This document shows positions 1 through 8,076 of a stretch of 64,000 bases of DNA, piece after piece; positions within the stretch are counted from its first letter, which is position 1; each line of letters opens with the position of its first letter. Both the position numbers and the translations under genes were made by a program. The stretch covers positions 1 through 64,000 of the forward strand of contig DASWJS010000031.1 of assembly GCA_036397035.1 (NCBI GenBank), in the 5' to 3' direction. The notes below the pieces were generated by a model. The model was not told the origin of the DNA, did no database searches, and saw nothing but the letters and a program-made list of their open reading frames with translations. The DNA comes from DASWJS01 sp036397035. Lineage in GTDB: Bacteria > Actinomycetota > AC-67.

Positions 1-1
1 A

Positions 2-20
2 CCCCCCCCCCCCCCCCCCC
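2..20. repeat. poly-C homopolymer at the window edge
   Basis: Nineteen consecutive C residues follow the first base. Nothing else in this high-GC window resembles it. Its position at the very end suggests a contig end or assembly artefact rather than biology, although a true homopolymer cannot be excluded. Confidence 0.8.
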
Positions 21-96
21 TGTCAAATCGAGGGAGGCAGGAGAAAGCCACTATCGGTGGGCAACCTCCTCCGGGTCGCGGGACAGGGGCGGCGGC

Positions 97-546
97 TTAT
101 GCTTCGGCGCGCGCACGCGCCTCGGATACCTCCGACTTCGCTCCGCTGAACAGCTCTGCCTCGATGCGCCTTAGAACTTCAATGACTTCCCCCGCGCTCG
201 TGGCGAACGCGTTCTTGGCATCGTCCTCATTCGTCTCGATCCAGCTTCGGACCTCATCGAGCAAGGTGATCTTCCGGGCTCTCTTCTCCGCCCTGTCCGT
301 GAGCGCCAGGATCTCCTGAACCTGCTCCGCGAACCGGTCCGGGTAGTAGCGCTCGAAATCGGCTTCTCCGAAGGCGACGAAGTGGCCGGCGTCCCACGTG
401 GAGAACTTGCTCCGAAGCCGCTCGATGGTGTCTCTTCCTCTCTCGTCGCCTTCGACCGCCACCCATGCGCGGTTGCGATAAGGGTCTTGTCCTGCGGCCC
501 AAACATGGTGTAAACTGACTTCAGGTAGTTGTTTCGTAACGAGCAA
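97..546 (-). CDS. hypothetical protein, possible C-terminal remnant of an ATPase/TOPRIM protein
   Basis: A 149-residue acidic, mostly helical protein of unrecognised family. Its segments (EGDERGRDTIERLRSKF, then DAGHFVAFGEADFERYYPDRF, then a charged helix of about 60 residues) resemble the tail of large predicted ATPase/TOPRIM proteins of the OLD type. No Walker motifs or N-terminal ATPase are present, and the frame opens abruptly. It may therefore be a truncated remnant. It ends about 75 bases from the poly-C edge. The family assignment is inference from general sequence character. Confidence 0.4.
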   Translation of the reverse strand: MLVTKQLPEVSLHHVWAAGQDPYRNRAWVAVEGDERGRDTIERLRSKFSTWDAGHFVAFGEADFERYYPDRFAEQVQEILALTDRAEKRARKITLLDEVRSWIETNEDDAKNAFATSAGEVIEVLRRIEAELFSGAKSEVSEARARAEA

Positions 547-628
547 GGAGGCAAGCTATGCGTCGCGAGTACCCAGAGACATAGAACGACGACTCACGCT
601 TTTCCAGGTCGGCCAAGTAGGAGGACTT

Positions 629-655
629 CCCCCACAAGCCGTGGGGGTTGTTTGC
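629..655 (+). terminator. Rho-independent terminator-like hairpin
   Basis: A perfect 7-bp stem (CCCCCAC / GTGGGGG) with a 5-nt loop is followed by TTGTTTGCTTT on the + strand. No + strand gene is visible upstream, so it may insulate the RelA/SpoT gene from upstream transcription or be left over from lost DNA. Confidence 0.4.
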
Positions 656-753
656 TTTGAAGGAGAGGACTGTCCTCCTCCTTAGGTTCGTGCCACCGAA
701 TAGTGGCTTACAATGGTTCGAGTAACGGCCCAACGCCACGCGATGGAGAGTCG

Positions 754-2253
754 ATGACGCTCAAGACGATCTCGGCTGATCATGCAGCCTCATACCTATC
801 GAGAAATGCGTGGCGTTACACTGAAGCACTGAGCCTGCTTGAGTCCAAACTCCATACGTACGCGAGTTCTCAGCGTGGCCGAAAGCAAGTCTACCGCATT
901 TACTCTCGTGCCGATCGCCAGCGCGGTAGAGAGTCATTGAAGGAGCTGTGGCAAATCAAGGAGGTTGTCAACCGTAATTACCTCGACGGGAACGACAGCT
1001 ACTTTCAGGACGTCCATGACATCATCGCCGTTACCGTCGTTTGCCTCCATGCGCCAGACGTGGAGGCGGTTAGGGCATTCATTGAGTCGCAACTGGACTT
1101 TGGCCGCTGCACGTGGACGCGGAAGGACGATCCCGAAGGCCACAAAGGCCTGCACGGGCATATCGCGTTTGCGGCGCCGTTGTTCGCCGGAGTTCAAGCT
1201 GAGTTGCAGATCAAGACGATCGTGGAGGAGGCGTGGGATGCGTGGACGCATGACCTTACGTACAAGCCTGCAGGAGGTAGCGTAACTCCGCTCTTCAAGC
1301 GTCAGTTCTCTCTTCTTTCGACCCAACTGGACGCTCTTGGGAGTATGGCTCGAAGTGTTCGCGACGAGATCGAGGAGCAATGGAAAGACGAGCGCAAACT
1401 CAAGCTTGAAGCGCGACGCAAGCTGTTGGAGATCATTACGAATGCTCCGCTTGCGGACAGGGGCAGCGATCTTGAGCGCCAGTATGTTCGCCTTCGCAAC
1501 CGGATAGACAAGGCAAAGAAGTCAGAGCTGACAGCACTACACAATAAGGTGCATGAGTTTGGTAAGCGCAATGAGCATAACTGTGATACCGCGAGGCTTC
1601 ATACACGCATCTCACTGCGGCTCTGGAAAGGGGATCGTCTCGTGGAACACGGCGATCGACCGGAGGATGAGGCGATCTACATAGCACTCGATGCATTGGA
1701 ACGGTGGGTTCAGCTCGCGAACAGTCCCTATGAGAGAGAGCGGGCTTTGACCTTTATGGCTATGGTCTATTTTTGCTTTGACCAAAACCGCCGCTCCATT
1801 GATGTTGCAGAACGCGCGCTTGCGGCGGCAGCGAATGCTATTAGTCGAAGGACTCTCTCAAGAATCGAAGTTTCTGACGCGAAGTTGAAACATCGCTACT
1901 TCGTGTGCCTTGGCAACCTCGCCTACTACGTGGCAAGTAGCGCCACCACGACTACCCGCGCGCGCGCGATAGCCCTCGTTAAGCGTATGCGCTCCGAGGC
2001 AGACAATATGCGCTATCGCGTGACGCCATCGCAGTTGGACACTATCGGTTTCGTGATGGTTGCTTGTGCAACGAGTAGTGAGGATGCCAAAGAGGGACTC
2101 AAGGATGTCGAACGGGCTCATAGTCGTGGCCAGCAACGGGCTCTTGGGCGAGAATCAGAGGCAACTGAAGAGGAGTTTCACGCATTCCATCGGTCTTTTG
2201 CGGAAGGACGAATCCACCTCCTGGAACGTAGCGAATCGGGAGCACATCCTTGA
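754..2253 (+). CDS. RelA/SpoT-domain protein (predicted nucleotide pyrophosphokinase-like)
   Basis: A 499-residue protein. Residues about 40-172 match the RelA/SpoT alarmone synthetase fold: QVYRIYSRADRQRGRESLKE (substrate-binding basic segment), VHDIIAVTVVCL at 87-98, HKGLHGHIAF at 130-139 and the strand-helix AELQIKTIVEEAW starting at 149, followed by a conserved-type TYKP. The usual GYR(S/A)LH motif reads HKGLH, so the residue that stacks on the acceptor nucleotide is changed. The remaining 300 residues are helical and TPR-like, with no hydrolase, TGS or ACT domain. This start was chosen over an in-frame ATG 51 bases upstream because the extra residues are unlike the family. Small or fused RelA/SpoT proteins include toxic alarmone synthetases used in phage defence. 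Substrate and role here are unproven. Confidence 0.75.
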   Translation: MTLKTISADHAASYLSRNAWRYTEALSLLESKLHTYASSQRGRKQVYRIYSRADRQRGRESLKELWQIKEVVNRNYLDGNDSYFQDVHDIIAVTVVCLHAPDVEAVRAFIESQLDFGRCTWTRKDDPEGHKGLHGHIAFAAPLFAGVQAELQIKTIVEEAWDAWTHDLTYKPAGGSVTPLFKRQFSLLSTQLDALGSMARSVRDEIEEQWKDERKLKLEARRKLLEIITNAPLADRGSDLERQYVRLRNRIDKAKKSELTALHNKVHEFGKRNEHNCDTARLHTRISLRLWKGDRLVEHGDRPEDEAIYIALDALERWVQLANSPYERERALTFMAMVYFCFDQNRRSIDVAERALAAAANAISRRTLSRIEVSDAKLKHRYFVCLGNLAYYVASSATTTTRARAIALVKRMRSEADNMRYRVTPSQLDTIGFVMVACATSSEDAKEGLKDVERAHSRGQQRALGRESEATEEEFHAFHRSFAEGRIHLLERSESGAHP

Positions 2254-2411
2254 ACAACGAGCCTGCCCTTTTCGATCGGCTTCGGAGTGAACTCGTCTGG
2301 CTCAGGCAAGGCGCAGGGCTCACTAGCTTCCGTTTGATGCTATGCCTCGCGATACAGTCCTTGGACATCGTGGAGCGTATGGTGATCGTTCAACCGGCCG
2401 ATTCCGTGTGA
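2250..2411 (+). CDS. small hypothetical protein, possibly the start of a broken gene
   Basis: A 53-residue frame starts at a TTG that overlaps the stop of the RelA/SpoT gene (TTGA), as expected for translational coupling. The N-terminus FDRLRSELVWLRQGAGLT is typical of a short helical domain found in actinobacterial regulators of unknown function. The frame ends early, and no clear continuation appears in the other frames before the next gene. It may be a frameshifted or truncated gene. No function is assigned. Confidence 0.3.
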   Translation: MNNEPALFDRLRSELVWLRQGAGLTSFRLMLCLAIQSLDIVERMVIVQPADSV

Positions 2412-2532
2412 AGATTTGGTTACGAGTACTCCGGCGCAGGATCGTACGTGGATTGCTAAAGAGTCGCCTCCCCCAGTCTTGTCCGCGTAAGGTTCGGCTT
2501 CTTGATGTACTACCAACAGCGGGGGCTACCTG

Positions 2533-3411
2533 ATGGGAGATGTGACGCTCGCCAACGCGTTCAGTCGGTCAATCGTTCGTATTAGTTCTGGACGTGTCGC
2601 CGGTCGGGGCAAAGTCCTTCCGCGTCTACAGTTTGATCTCGAAGTCCAGGCCATACATCGCGACGGCATCGGGTGGGTGTATTTGCCGCACCTGAATGCT
2701 CGCCTTGCGTTCGACGGCGAGATCCTCGGACTCGGCACACTCCGTTGTGACCATCCCGTGCCTGCCAGGTCAGGATACGAACGCCAAGCCGCGTGCGAGA
2801 TTCCAATCACGCGCGAAGCGCTTCGTTTCGTTAACGATGCCATTTCCGGAAGTCGTGTCGATCTGACTCTTAGCTTGGACGGCGCTTACTACACGAGCTC
2901 AGCGGACCCGAGTGGTTCGACGCCCGACTTTCCGAAAGACGAATGGGAGCGTCATCCCCTGATTGGCAAGGCGGACCTCCGTATCCAGGTTGCTAGAAGC
3001 GACTGGTTCACTGACGTCGTTCAGCCCATCCGTGTGGAACAGTACATCCCGTCAGAAATTCGGCTGCCTAAAGAGGGTCGCGATAGTCCCGTCGGCAAGG
3101 CGCTCAAGCACCTCAAAGAAGCCGAGGCCGCCTTCCACAAGGGAGACGATGCATCCGTATTCCAGCGTTGCTATGGGGCACTCGAAGCGCTGCCCGGTGC
3201 AAAGCAAAACATCTTCAATGGAGTGATCGACGCGACGAAACGCAACGCGCTCGACGACATGACCAAGCACGTTGTCTCGTTCCTTCATTCGGGACGACAC
3301 GTTGCCAAGCAGGGAGAGGATCAAGGCACCTTTCCCATCGACCACCGCGACGCCAGTCTTGCACTTGATCTCACGAAGCGACTCGTCTCGTACGTTTCTC
3401 AGCTCGTCTAA
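2533..3411 (+). CDS. hypothetical protein with HEPN-like C-terminal helices
   Basis: A 292-residue soluble protein with no recognised family. The first 180 residues look like mixed beta structure. The last 100 are helical: HLKEAEAAFHKGDDAS, a conserved-looking LHSGRHV segment near residue 258, and RDASLALDLTKRLVSYV at the end. That arrangement recalls HEPN-type helical bundles common in toxin and abortive-infection proteins, but no definite Rx4-6H active site can be assigned. It follows the RelA/SpoT gene on the same strand and may be co-transcribed. Confidence 0.55.
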   Translation: MGDVTLANAFSRSIVRISSGRVAGRGKVLPRLQFDLEVQAIHRDGIGWVYLPHLNARLAFDGEILGLGTLRCDHPVPARSGYERQAACEIPITREALRFVNDAISGSRVDLTLSLDGAYYTSSADPSGSTPDFPKDEWERHPLIGKADLRIQVARSDWFTDVVQPIRVEQYIPSEIRLPKEGRDSPVGKALKHLKEAEAAFHKGDDASVFQRCYGALEALPGAKQNIFNGVIDATKRNALDDMTKHVVSFLHSGRHVAKQGEDQGTFPIDHRDASLALDLTKRLVSYVSQLV

Positions 3412-3536
3412 ACTGTCCTAGCGACTTCTCTCCTGCTTCGGCTCTGATCTTGACCGATTTGTGCATTCGTGAGAGCATCGGCCCCGCTGAGGCGGATCGC
3501 CTCATGGTCCGCCACAACCTGTTTGAAGGGGGCACG

Positions 3537-3950
3537 ATGCGACGCATCGCGTTGCCCGGCTTCAAGCCGTTCGAGGAGCACACATCAGAGGAAATCGGTG
3601 CGAGACTCGCCGCAAGCAGAGCGTTCTACGACTCTCGACCGCAGCCCATGGCGCAAGTCGTGGAGCACGAACTCATTCCCGCCTGGGCCGAGCAGGTCCA
3701 CCAGGAGTTCGGCTGCAAGTGCTTCGAGGCATACCTGCGCGAACAGTTCAGCGTCGTGTTGCCGTTCCTGCGCGCCGTCGAAGGTGGGTCGCTCGCCGAG
3801 ATCAAGCTGGCGTTTCCAGGCCGGAGTTTCGTTGACATCCTCGCGCACGAATACCATGAACGCCTGAGTCGCCGCTTAGCGGAACAACGCGCCTGCCATC
3901 AAGATCAGGGCTTCCTCATGTGCTACTGCGACGAACACGAACACGCTTGA
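3537..3950 (+). CDS. hypothetical protein
   Basis: A 137-residue soluble protein of unknown family. This ATG was chosen because it has a GAAGGGGG ribosome binding site 6 bases upstream; longer in-frame starts lack one. It is rich in charged residues and ends in a Cys/His cluster (CYCDEHEHA) that could bind metal. It is followed at once by a strong terminator, so it closes the first accessory transcription unit. Confidence 0.5.
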   Translation: MRRIALPGFKPFEEHTSEEIGARLAASRAFYDSRPQPMAQVVEHELIPAWAEQVHQEFGCKCFEAYLREQFSVVLPFLRAVEGGSLAEIKLAFPGRSFVDILAHEYHERLSRRLAEQRACHQDQGFLMCYCDEHEHA

Positions 3951-3961
3951 AGCAGGGAACA

Positions 3962-3989
3962 GGGCCACCCAAGACGGGTGGCCCTTCTT
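3962..3989 (+). terminator. Rho-independent terminator
   Basis: A perfect 9-bp GC-rich stem (GGGCCACCC / GGGTGGCCC) with loop AAGAC is followed by TTCTTTGTG. It begins 12 bases after the stop of the preceding + strand gene. Confidence 0.8.
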
Positions 3990-3997
3990 TGTGTCTC

Positions 3998-4040
3998 TTG
4001 ACGACCGGAGAGGACACCTTGCTATCCTGGTTCCAGCAAG
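3998..4040 (+). promoter_or_regulatory. candidate promoter with inverted repeat over the -10
   Basis: TTGACG and TATCCT are separated by 19 bases. CTTGCT/AGCAAG arms (4018-4023 and 4035-4040) flank the -10. It directly follows the upstream terminator and could drive the small-gene operon that starts about 280 bases on. The long spacer makes this weak. Confidence 0.3.
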
Positions 4041-4314
4041 GGGATACAAACAGTTCAGGTTAGCTGGCGATCCTGCTCTTCCCGGGCGAAGGTGAACCAG
4101 TAGAACCAGCGCGAGGAAGGCGCGGAACTGCCTTTCGGAATACTTGCTCGCCGGATCGGTGGCCGGCACAACGAACCTCTTAGGCGCCCGGGTAGGAGGT
4201 TGCGTGCCTGTACCGGATTCCGCGCCAAAGAACTTAGGCCTGATCCGCGGTGGTGCCTTCGCCGGAGCGGTCTTGGGCTTCGAGAGAGTGCTTCCGTATT
4301 CGTGGGGATGGCCA

Positions 4315-4584
4315 ATGTCTGCAGTCATCCTGGATGGTGTCGGCCGCCTGACTGAAAATGGAGTCTTTCAGGCCGTTGTCACCTGGCTTGGGGATCCCGA
4401 TCTTCCGCCCTCATCGGAAGTCGTGGCCAAGGGACTCCGGATGGTCGGCGAGGCCATCATCAACGATGTACTCCCCGATCTACCCGATCCATATCGGCAA
4501 AGCGTTGAGCGCAATCTTCGTGCGCGAGGAATCCTGCCCTCTTCGCGCAAAGCTCATCGGAAATCGAGCACGGCAAACGGCTAA
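4315..4584 (+). CDS. hypothetical protein
   Basis: An 89-residue protein with no recognised family and no membrane segment. The middle (GLRMVGEAIINDVLPDLPDP) is likely helical and the tail is basic. The ATG was preferred to a TTG 171 bases upstream because the N-terminal extension from the TTG is low-complexity. It lies 38 bases before a run of closely packed small genes that leads into the conjugation module. Confidence 0.4.
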   Translation: MSAVILDGVGRLTENGVFQAVVTWLGDPDLPPSSEVVAKGLRMVGEAIINDVLPDLPDPYRQSVERNLRARGILPSSRKAHRKSSTANG

Positions 4585-4622
4585 GGACAGTTCCCAACAA
4601 GAATCGAGAGGAGCGTACCCCC

Positions 4623-4925
4623 ATGTCATCGAATCTGACCCCCTACCAAGGCGGTCCGCTCAGCCGCATAGGCACACTCGCTCAGCGACGCCGCATCGAC
4701 ACCCAGATCGCAGTGGAGGCCTACCGGCACGATCGTTTGGCCGAACTCGTTGCTCACAAGCTCGGCAACCTGGACTTCGTGACGGCCATCCGCATCCAAG
4801 GCGGCGTACTGCTCGGCCACGTCGCCGCAGAGGCCATCGCGCGCAACCCCGCCGTCGCCAACCTCGTGGCAAACGCTCTGGTCGCCCGCGAGATGGCCGC
4901 CGACCGAGTGACGCGTGACCTGTGA
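4623..4925 (+). CDS. small hypothetical protein of the mobile element
   Basis: A 100-residue helical, Ala-rich protein preceded by a GAGGAG ribosome binding site. After a short basic N-terminus (AQRRRIDTQIAVEAY) it is amphipathic without a clear transmembrane helix. It is the first of four closely packed small genes upstream of the transfer promoter. No family is recognised. Confidence 0.6.
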   Translation: MSSNLTPYQGGPLSRIGTLAQRRRIDTQIAVEAYRHDRLAELVAHKLGNLDFVTAIRIQGGVLLGHVAAEAIARNPAVANLVANALVAREMAADRVTRDL

Positions 4926-4935
4926 GGAGGAACCC

Positions 4936-5220
4936 ATGCTGAGCGAAGCCCTGGCATTCGCGGCCGGGATCGCGACGACCTCGGCCGCCGTCTGGCGCCG
5001 GTCGCGGATTCTTCGGATACGCCACAAGCCCGCGCCCGAACCTCGCGTCGATGAAGCGACCGCCGCCTCGATTCGCGCGGAAGTTGGACAACTGGCCAAA
5101 CAGGCGGGGAACCCGCTCGGCGGCACGCTTGCCGCCGCCGCGCTGATCAACCGCCAGCGCGCTCGCATCGCCCTGGCCGGTGAGCACCAGGAGAGAAGGA
5201 GAGGCAGGTTCACGCGATGA
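4936..5220 (+). CDS. small hypothetical protein, possible membrane anchor
   Basis: A 94-residue protein. The N-terminus (ALAFAAGIATTSAAVW) is weakly hydrophobic and followed by a basic stretch, suggesting membrane association. GAGGAGG sits 6 bases before the ATG, and its stop overlaps the next start (ATGA). It belongs to the small-gene operon. The function is unknown. Confidence 0.6.
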   Translation: MLSEALAFAAGIATTSAAVWRRSRILRIRHKPAPEPRVDEATAASIRAEVGQLAKQAGNPLGGTLAAAALINRQRARIALAGEHQERRRGRFTR

Positions 5221-5465
5221 TCGCGTTCATCGTCTGGCTGGTCTTGCTGGCGCTGCTCATCGCTACCCATTACGTCGTTACCAACTACGGCTCGCAGTTC
5301 CACGCGACTCTTTCAAGGATGCTCATCGACTACCGCATCGAGAACGAGAAGCAACGCCATGACCGGATCACGACCAAGGTTCGCTTGCGGATGGCCGAGA
5401 TCGACCGGGAGACATTCCACCGAATCGCCGACGCGCGGCGGTCCCATGGGAAGGACGCGCCGTGA
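5217..5465 (+). CDS. small single-pass membrane protein
   Basis: An 82-residue protein with an N-terminal transmembrane helix (residues about 2-22, IAFIVWLVLLALLIATHYVV) followed by a charged cytoplasmic helix rich in Arg and Glu. Its start overlaps the preceding stop, and its own stop overlaps the next start. Its place beside a coupling ATPase suggests an accessory envelope protein of the conjugation apparatus; that is inference from position only. Confidence 0.6.
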   Translation: MIAFIVWLVLLALLIATHYVVTNYGSQFHATLSRMLIDYRIENEKQRHDRITTKVRLRMAEIDRETFHRIADARRSHGKDAP

Positions 5466-5623
5466 GAAGGATTCGTAACGCCGCCATCGGCGTCGCAGTT
5501 GGCTCAATCGTGATCCGCATCTTGAACGGCCTCATCGAGCAAGCGCTGCCGGCGATCTTCGCCCTCGCCATTCTCGCGACCATACTGGCCGCTGTTTTTC
5601 CACAGCCCCGCCGCTATAGGTGA
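5462..5623 (+). CDS. very small hydrophobic membrane protein
   Basis: A 53-residue protein starting at a GTG that overlaps the previous stop (GTGA). A basic N-terminus (MRRIRNAAIG) precedes two hydrophobic segments, with LPAIFALAILATILAAVF the clearer, and a basic tail PQPRRYR. The overlap and hydrophobic composition support a real gene despite its size. It ends 11 bases before the -35 of the transfer promoter. Confidence 0.5.
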   Translation: MRRIRNAAIGVAVGSIVIRILNGLIEQALPAIFALAILATILAAVFPQPRRYR

Positions 5624-5634
5624 ATGAAAACGTC

Positions 5635-5663
5635 TTGACTCATTGTTCAGTTTGCTGAACAAT
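5635..5663 (+). promoter_or_regulatory. transfer-operon promoter with palindromic operator O1
   Basis: TTGACT (5635-5640) and AACAAT (5658-5663) have 17-base spacing. The 9-bp perfect arms ATTGTTCAG and CTGAACAAT around TTTG (5642-5663) fill the spacer and cover the -10, as expected for a repressor operator. The same core occurs again just downstream and at the promoter of the XRE repressor gene, so that repressor is the likely ligand. Confidence 0.65.
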
Positions 5664-5675
5664 CCTAAACGCAGC

Positions 5676-5691
5676 GTTCAGCAAAGTGAAC
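5676..5691 (+). promoter_or_regulatory. operator O2, second copy of the repressor palindrome
   Basis: GTTCAGCAAAGTGAAC is an imperfect palindrome. Its reverse complement matches 15 of 16 bases of the O1 core GTTCAGTTTGCTGAAC. It lies about 24 bases downstream of the ribosome-distal end of O1, near the expected transcription start and before the first transfer-operon gene. Confidence 0.6.
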
Positions 5692-5714
5692 ATGAACGCC
5701 GCTCGGAGGCACCC

Positions 5715-5870
5715 ATGAGTCAACTCAGAATCCGCGTCGTCCACAAAGAGCCGTTCGACCTCGATCGGTTCGTTGCGGCGTTGGTGGAACTGGCCGAGAC
5801 GCTCGAGGCAGCCGAGCAGGAAGCTGACGCCGCTACCTCAACCTCCGAGCAGGAGCAGGCCGATGCGTAG
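5715..5870 (+). CDS. small acidic hypothetical protein, first gene after the transfer promoter
   Basis: A 51-residue protein. GGAGGC lies 4 bases before the ATG. A short N-terminal strand (QLRIRVVHKEPFDL) is followed by a strongly acidic helix (LVELAETLEAAEQEADAAT). Its stop overlaps the start of the coupling-protein gene, indicating translational coupling. No family is recognised; it may be an accessory partner of that ATPase. Confidence 0.6.
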   Translation: MSQLRIRVVHKEPFDLDRFVAALVELAETLEAAEQEADAATSTSEQEQADA

Positions 5871-8076
5871 TGCGATCTTCATCGGTATCACGCTCCTTGC
5901 GAGCCTGGCGGCGCTTCGCTACCTCGTGTGCCTTAAGGCCGTGGCCGGCCGCACGACATACCGCCTGCGCTTCCCCCGCGACCTCACCGCCGAGGCGGCG
6001 CTTGCGTTCGTGCGGGCGATGAGCGGCTTGCTTCCTCCGTGGTGGAGGCGGTTCACGACAGCCCCGCACGTCGTGTTCGAGGTGCTCGCGACGGCTGGCG
6101 AGACTTCTCATCGCCTCACCGTTTCGGCCAAGCAAGACGCCTATGTCCTGTCCGAGCTTCGCGCTGCGATCCCCGGCATCCGCATCGAGCCGGAAGACGC
6201 GGCAGCACCGGTCGTCACCCTCGCCGGGCATCTCCGCCAGACGAGCCGCCTCCGGCCTCTTCGCACCGCCGCGCCCGAGGGCTCGGCCGCGGCGATCCTG
6301 GCCGCGCTGCAGCCCCTCGCCGAGGGCGAGGAAGCCCGTTACCAGTGGGTGATCGCTCCGGCCCTCGCGCGTCCGCCGAAAGAGCGGGAGCGCGCGTGGT
6401 TTCGCCACGCGACTGGCCGAGTCCTCACCCACGAGGAGCGCCGGGCCGTGCGTGAGAAGCTCGCCGAGCCGGCGTTCGCGGTGACCGGACGACTGGCAGC
6501 ACGGGCGAGCGCCACGCGGTCGCGGGTGCTGCTTGCCCGTCTCAGTGCGCCCCTGCACGTTATGAACGTCGCGGGGGCCGCGCTCAAGCGCCGCGCCTTC
6601 GGCGGGTGGGTGCTTGCTCGACGCGTCGAGCGCGCCTTGCCGCCCATCTTTTCTTACCCGCTGCTGCTCAACGCGCGAGAACTACTTGCCTTGCTCGGCC
6701 TTCCGCTCTCCTCGCCGGTGCTTCCCGGCCTCGAACTCGGCGGGTGTCGTCAACTCCCGGCCGCGCCCGCCATCCCATCGCAAGGCCGGGTGCTGGCCGT
6801 CTCGAACTTTCCCGGCGCGGAGCGACCGCTCGCGGTGAGCCGCGAGGCATCCCTCGCGAGCGTCCTTGTCATCGGTCCCTCGGGGGTGGGGAAGTCGACA
6901 GTGGAAGTGAACCTCGGCGCAGCCGACGCGCGCAGTGGCGGCCTCGCCCTGCTCGACCCAAAGGGCGACACGGCCAACGACTTCCTCGACCGCATCCCGC
7001 CGGAGCGTGAGCGTGACGTCATCGTCTTTGACCCAACGGACACCGAGCGCCCGGTGCCGCTGTCGCTGCTGACCGGCGCCGAGCACGAGCGGGAGCTGAT
7101 CGCCCGCAACTTCGTCGGGGTCATGCAGCGGATCTGGGCCGCGTTCTGGGGGCCGCGCACCGCCGACATCCTTTCCTCGGCCGTGCTCACGCTCGGCCGC
7201 GTGCCGGGCATGACGCCCTGCGAGATTCCGCTACTGCTCACTTCGGATCGATTCCGCGCCGCCGTCACCGCGCAGGTCGAGGACTTCGCGCTCCAAGGGT
7301 TCTGGCACTGGTACGAGTCGCTGTCCGCTGGCGAGCGCGCCTCGGCCATCGGGCCGGTGATGAACAAGCTCCGCGCCTTCACGCTCTGGCCGACGCTGCG
7401 CACCTGTCTTGGGATGGCCGAACCGACGTTCACCTTCGATCAGGTCTTGGCCGAGGGCAAGATCCTCGTCGTCCGGCTTCCCAAGGGCGCTCTCTCCGAG
7501 GAGGGAACGGGACTACTTGGCAGCTTGATCTTCGCGCGGCTCTGGTCGGCCGTCCAAGCCAGGGCCATCCTGGCGCAGTCCGAGCGCCCGCCCTTCTATT
7601 GCCTGATCGACGAGCTGGTCGACTTCGTGAATCTCCCCACACCGCTCGAGGACGTCGTGTCACAGGCCAGGGGCCTGGGCTGCGGTTTGGTGCTTGCGAC
7701 GCAATTCCTGGGGCAGATGCCTCCCGCGACGCGCCAGGCCATCCTGAACTGCCGCACGAAGGTGGCCTTCTCCTGCGGCGCGGCCGACGCCGCCGTGCTC
7801 GCCAAGGAGTTCGCGCCGCACCTTACGGCTGCCGACCTGCTCGGCCTCGGCCCGCGCGAGGTCGCGCTCTCGATCAACCTCGGCGACCGCATCGCGCCGC
7901 CCGCGACCGGCCGCACGCTGCCGATGACGCCCTCGCTCGGCAGCGCCCAGCGCGTTCGGCACCTGTCCCGGATGCGCTATGGGCGCGACCGCGCCGAGGT
8001 CGAGGCGGCAATCCGTGAGCGCCAGAGCGCCTACGGCACCGACAGCCCGATCGGCGGCAAGAGGAGGAGGCGATGA
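5863..8076 (+). CDS. conjugative coupling protein, TraD/VirD4-like ATPase
   Basis: A 737-residue inner-membrane ATPase expected to bring the relaxase-DNA complex to a secretion channel. An N-terminal hydrophobic segment lies at residues 4-24. The FtsK/VirD4-type motor begins near 330: Walker A GPSGVGKST at 338-346, LLDPKGD at 363-369, a Walker B-like CLIDELVDF near 580, and a glutamine motif LATQFLGQM about 40 residues later. The start is the ATG overlapping the preceding stop; longer readings translate the upstream gene in the wrong frame. The next gene overlaps by 4 bases. The O1/O2 operators upstream suggest repressor control. No dedicated relaxase or VirB4 is recognisable in the window, so the element may be mobilisable rather than fully self-transmissible. 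Confidence 0.8.
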   Translation: MRSAIFIGITLLASLAALRYLVCLKAVAGRTTYRLRFPRDLTAEAALAFVRAMSGLLPPWWRRFTTAPHVVFEVLATAGETSHRLTVSAKQDAYVLSELRAAIPGIRIEPEDAAAPVVTLAGHLRQTSRLRPLRTAAPEGSAAAILAALQPLAEGEEARYQWVIAPALARPPKERERAWFRHATGRVLTHEERRAVREKLAEPAFAVTGRLAARASATRSRVLLARLSAPLHVMNVAGAALKRRAFGGWVLARRVERALPPIFSYPLLLNARELLALLGLPLSSPVLPGLELGGCRQLPAAPAIPSQGRVLAVSNFPGAERPLAVSREASLASVLVIGPSGVGKSTVEVNLGAADARSGGLALLDPKGDTANDFLDRIPPERERDVIVFDPTDTERPVPLSLLTGAEHERELIARNFVGVMQRIWAAFWGPRTADILSSAVLTLGRVPGMTPCEIPLLLTSDRFRAAVTAQVEDFALQGFWHWYESLSAGERASAIGPVMNKLRAFTLWPTLRTCLGMAEPTFTFDQVLAEGKILVVRLPKGALSEEGTGLLGSLIFARLWSAVQARAILAQSERPPFYCLIDELVDFVNLPTPLEDVVSQARGLGCGLVLATQFLGQMPPATRQAILNCRTKVAFSCGAADAAVLAKEFAPHLTAADLLGLGPREVALSINLGDRIAPPATGRTLPMTPSLGSAQRVRHLSRMRYGRDRAEVEAAIRERQSAYGTDSPIGGKRRRR

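Noticed and set aside
393..408. CACGTG-containing palindrome in the first gene as parS
   Set aside because: Flanking bases do not match parS, and it lies in coding sequence far from the origin.
4051..4055. Left attachment site of the tRNA-Val element between 1 and 12 kb
   Set aside because: I found no repeat of the tRNA-Val 3' end in the left part of the window; the other end may lie beyond the edge.
4051..4066. GTTCAGGTTAGCTGGC as a fourth repressor operator
   Set aside because: Only the left half-site matches the palindrome core; overall 9 of 16 bases agree.
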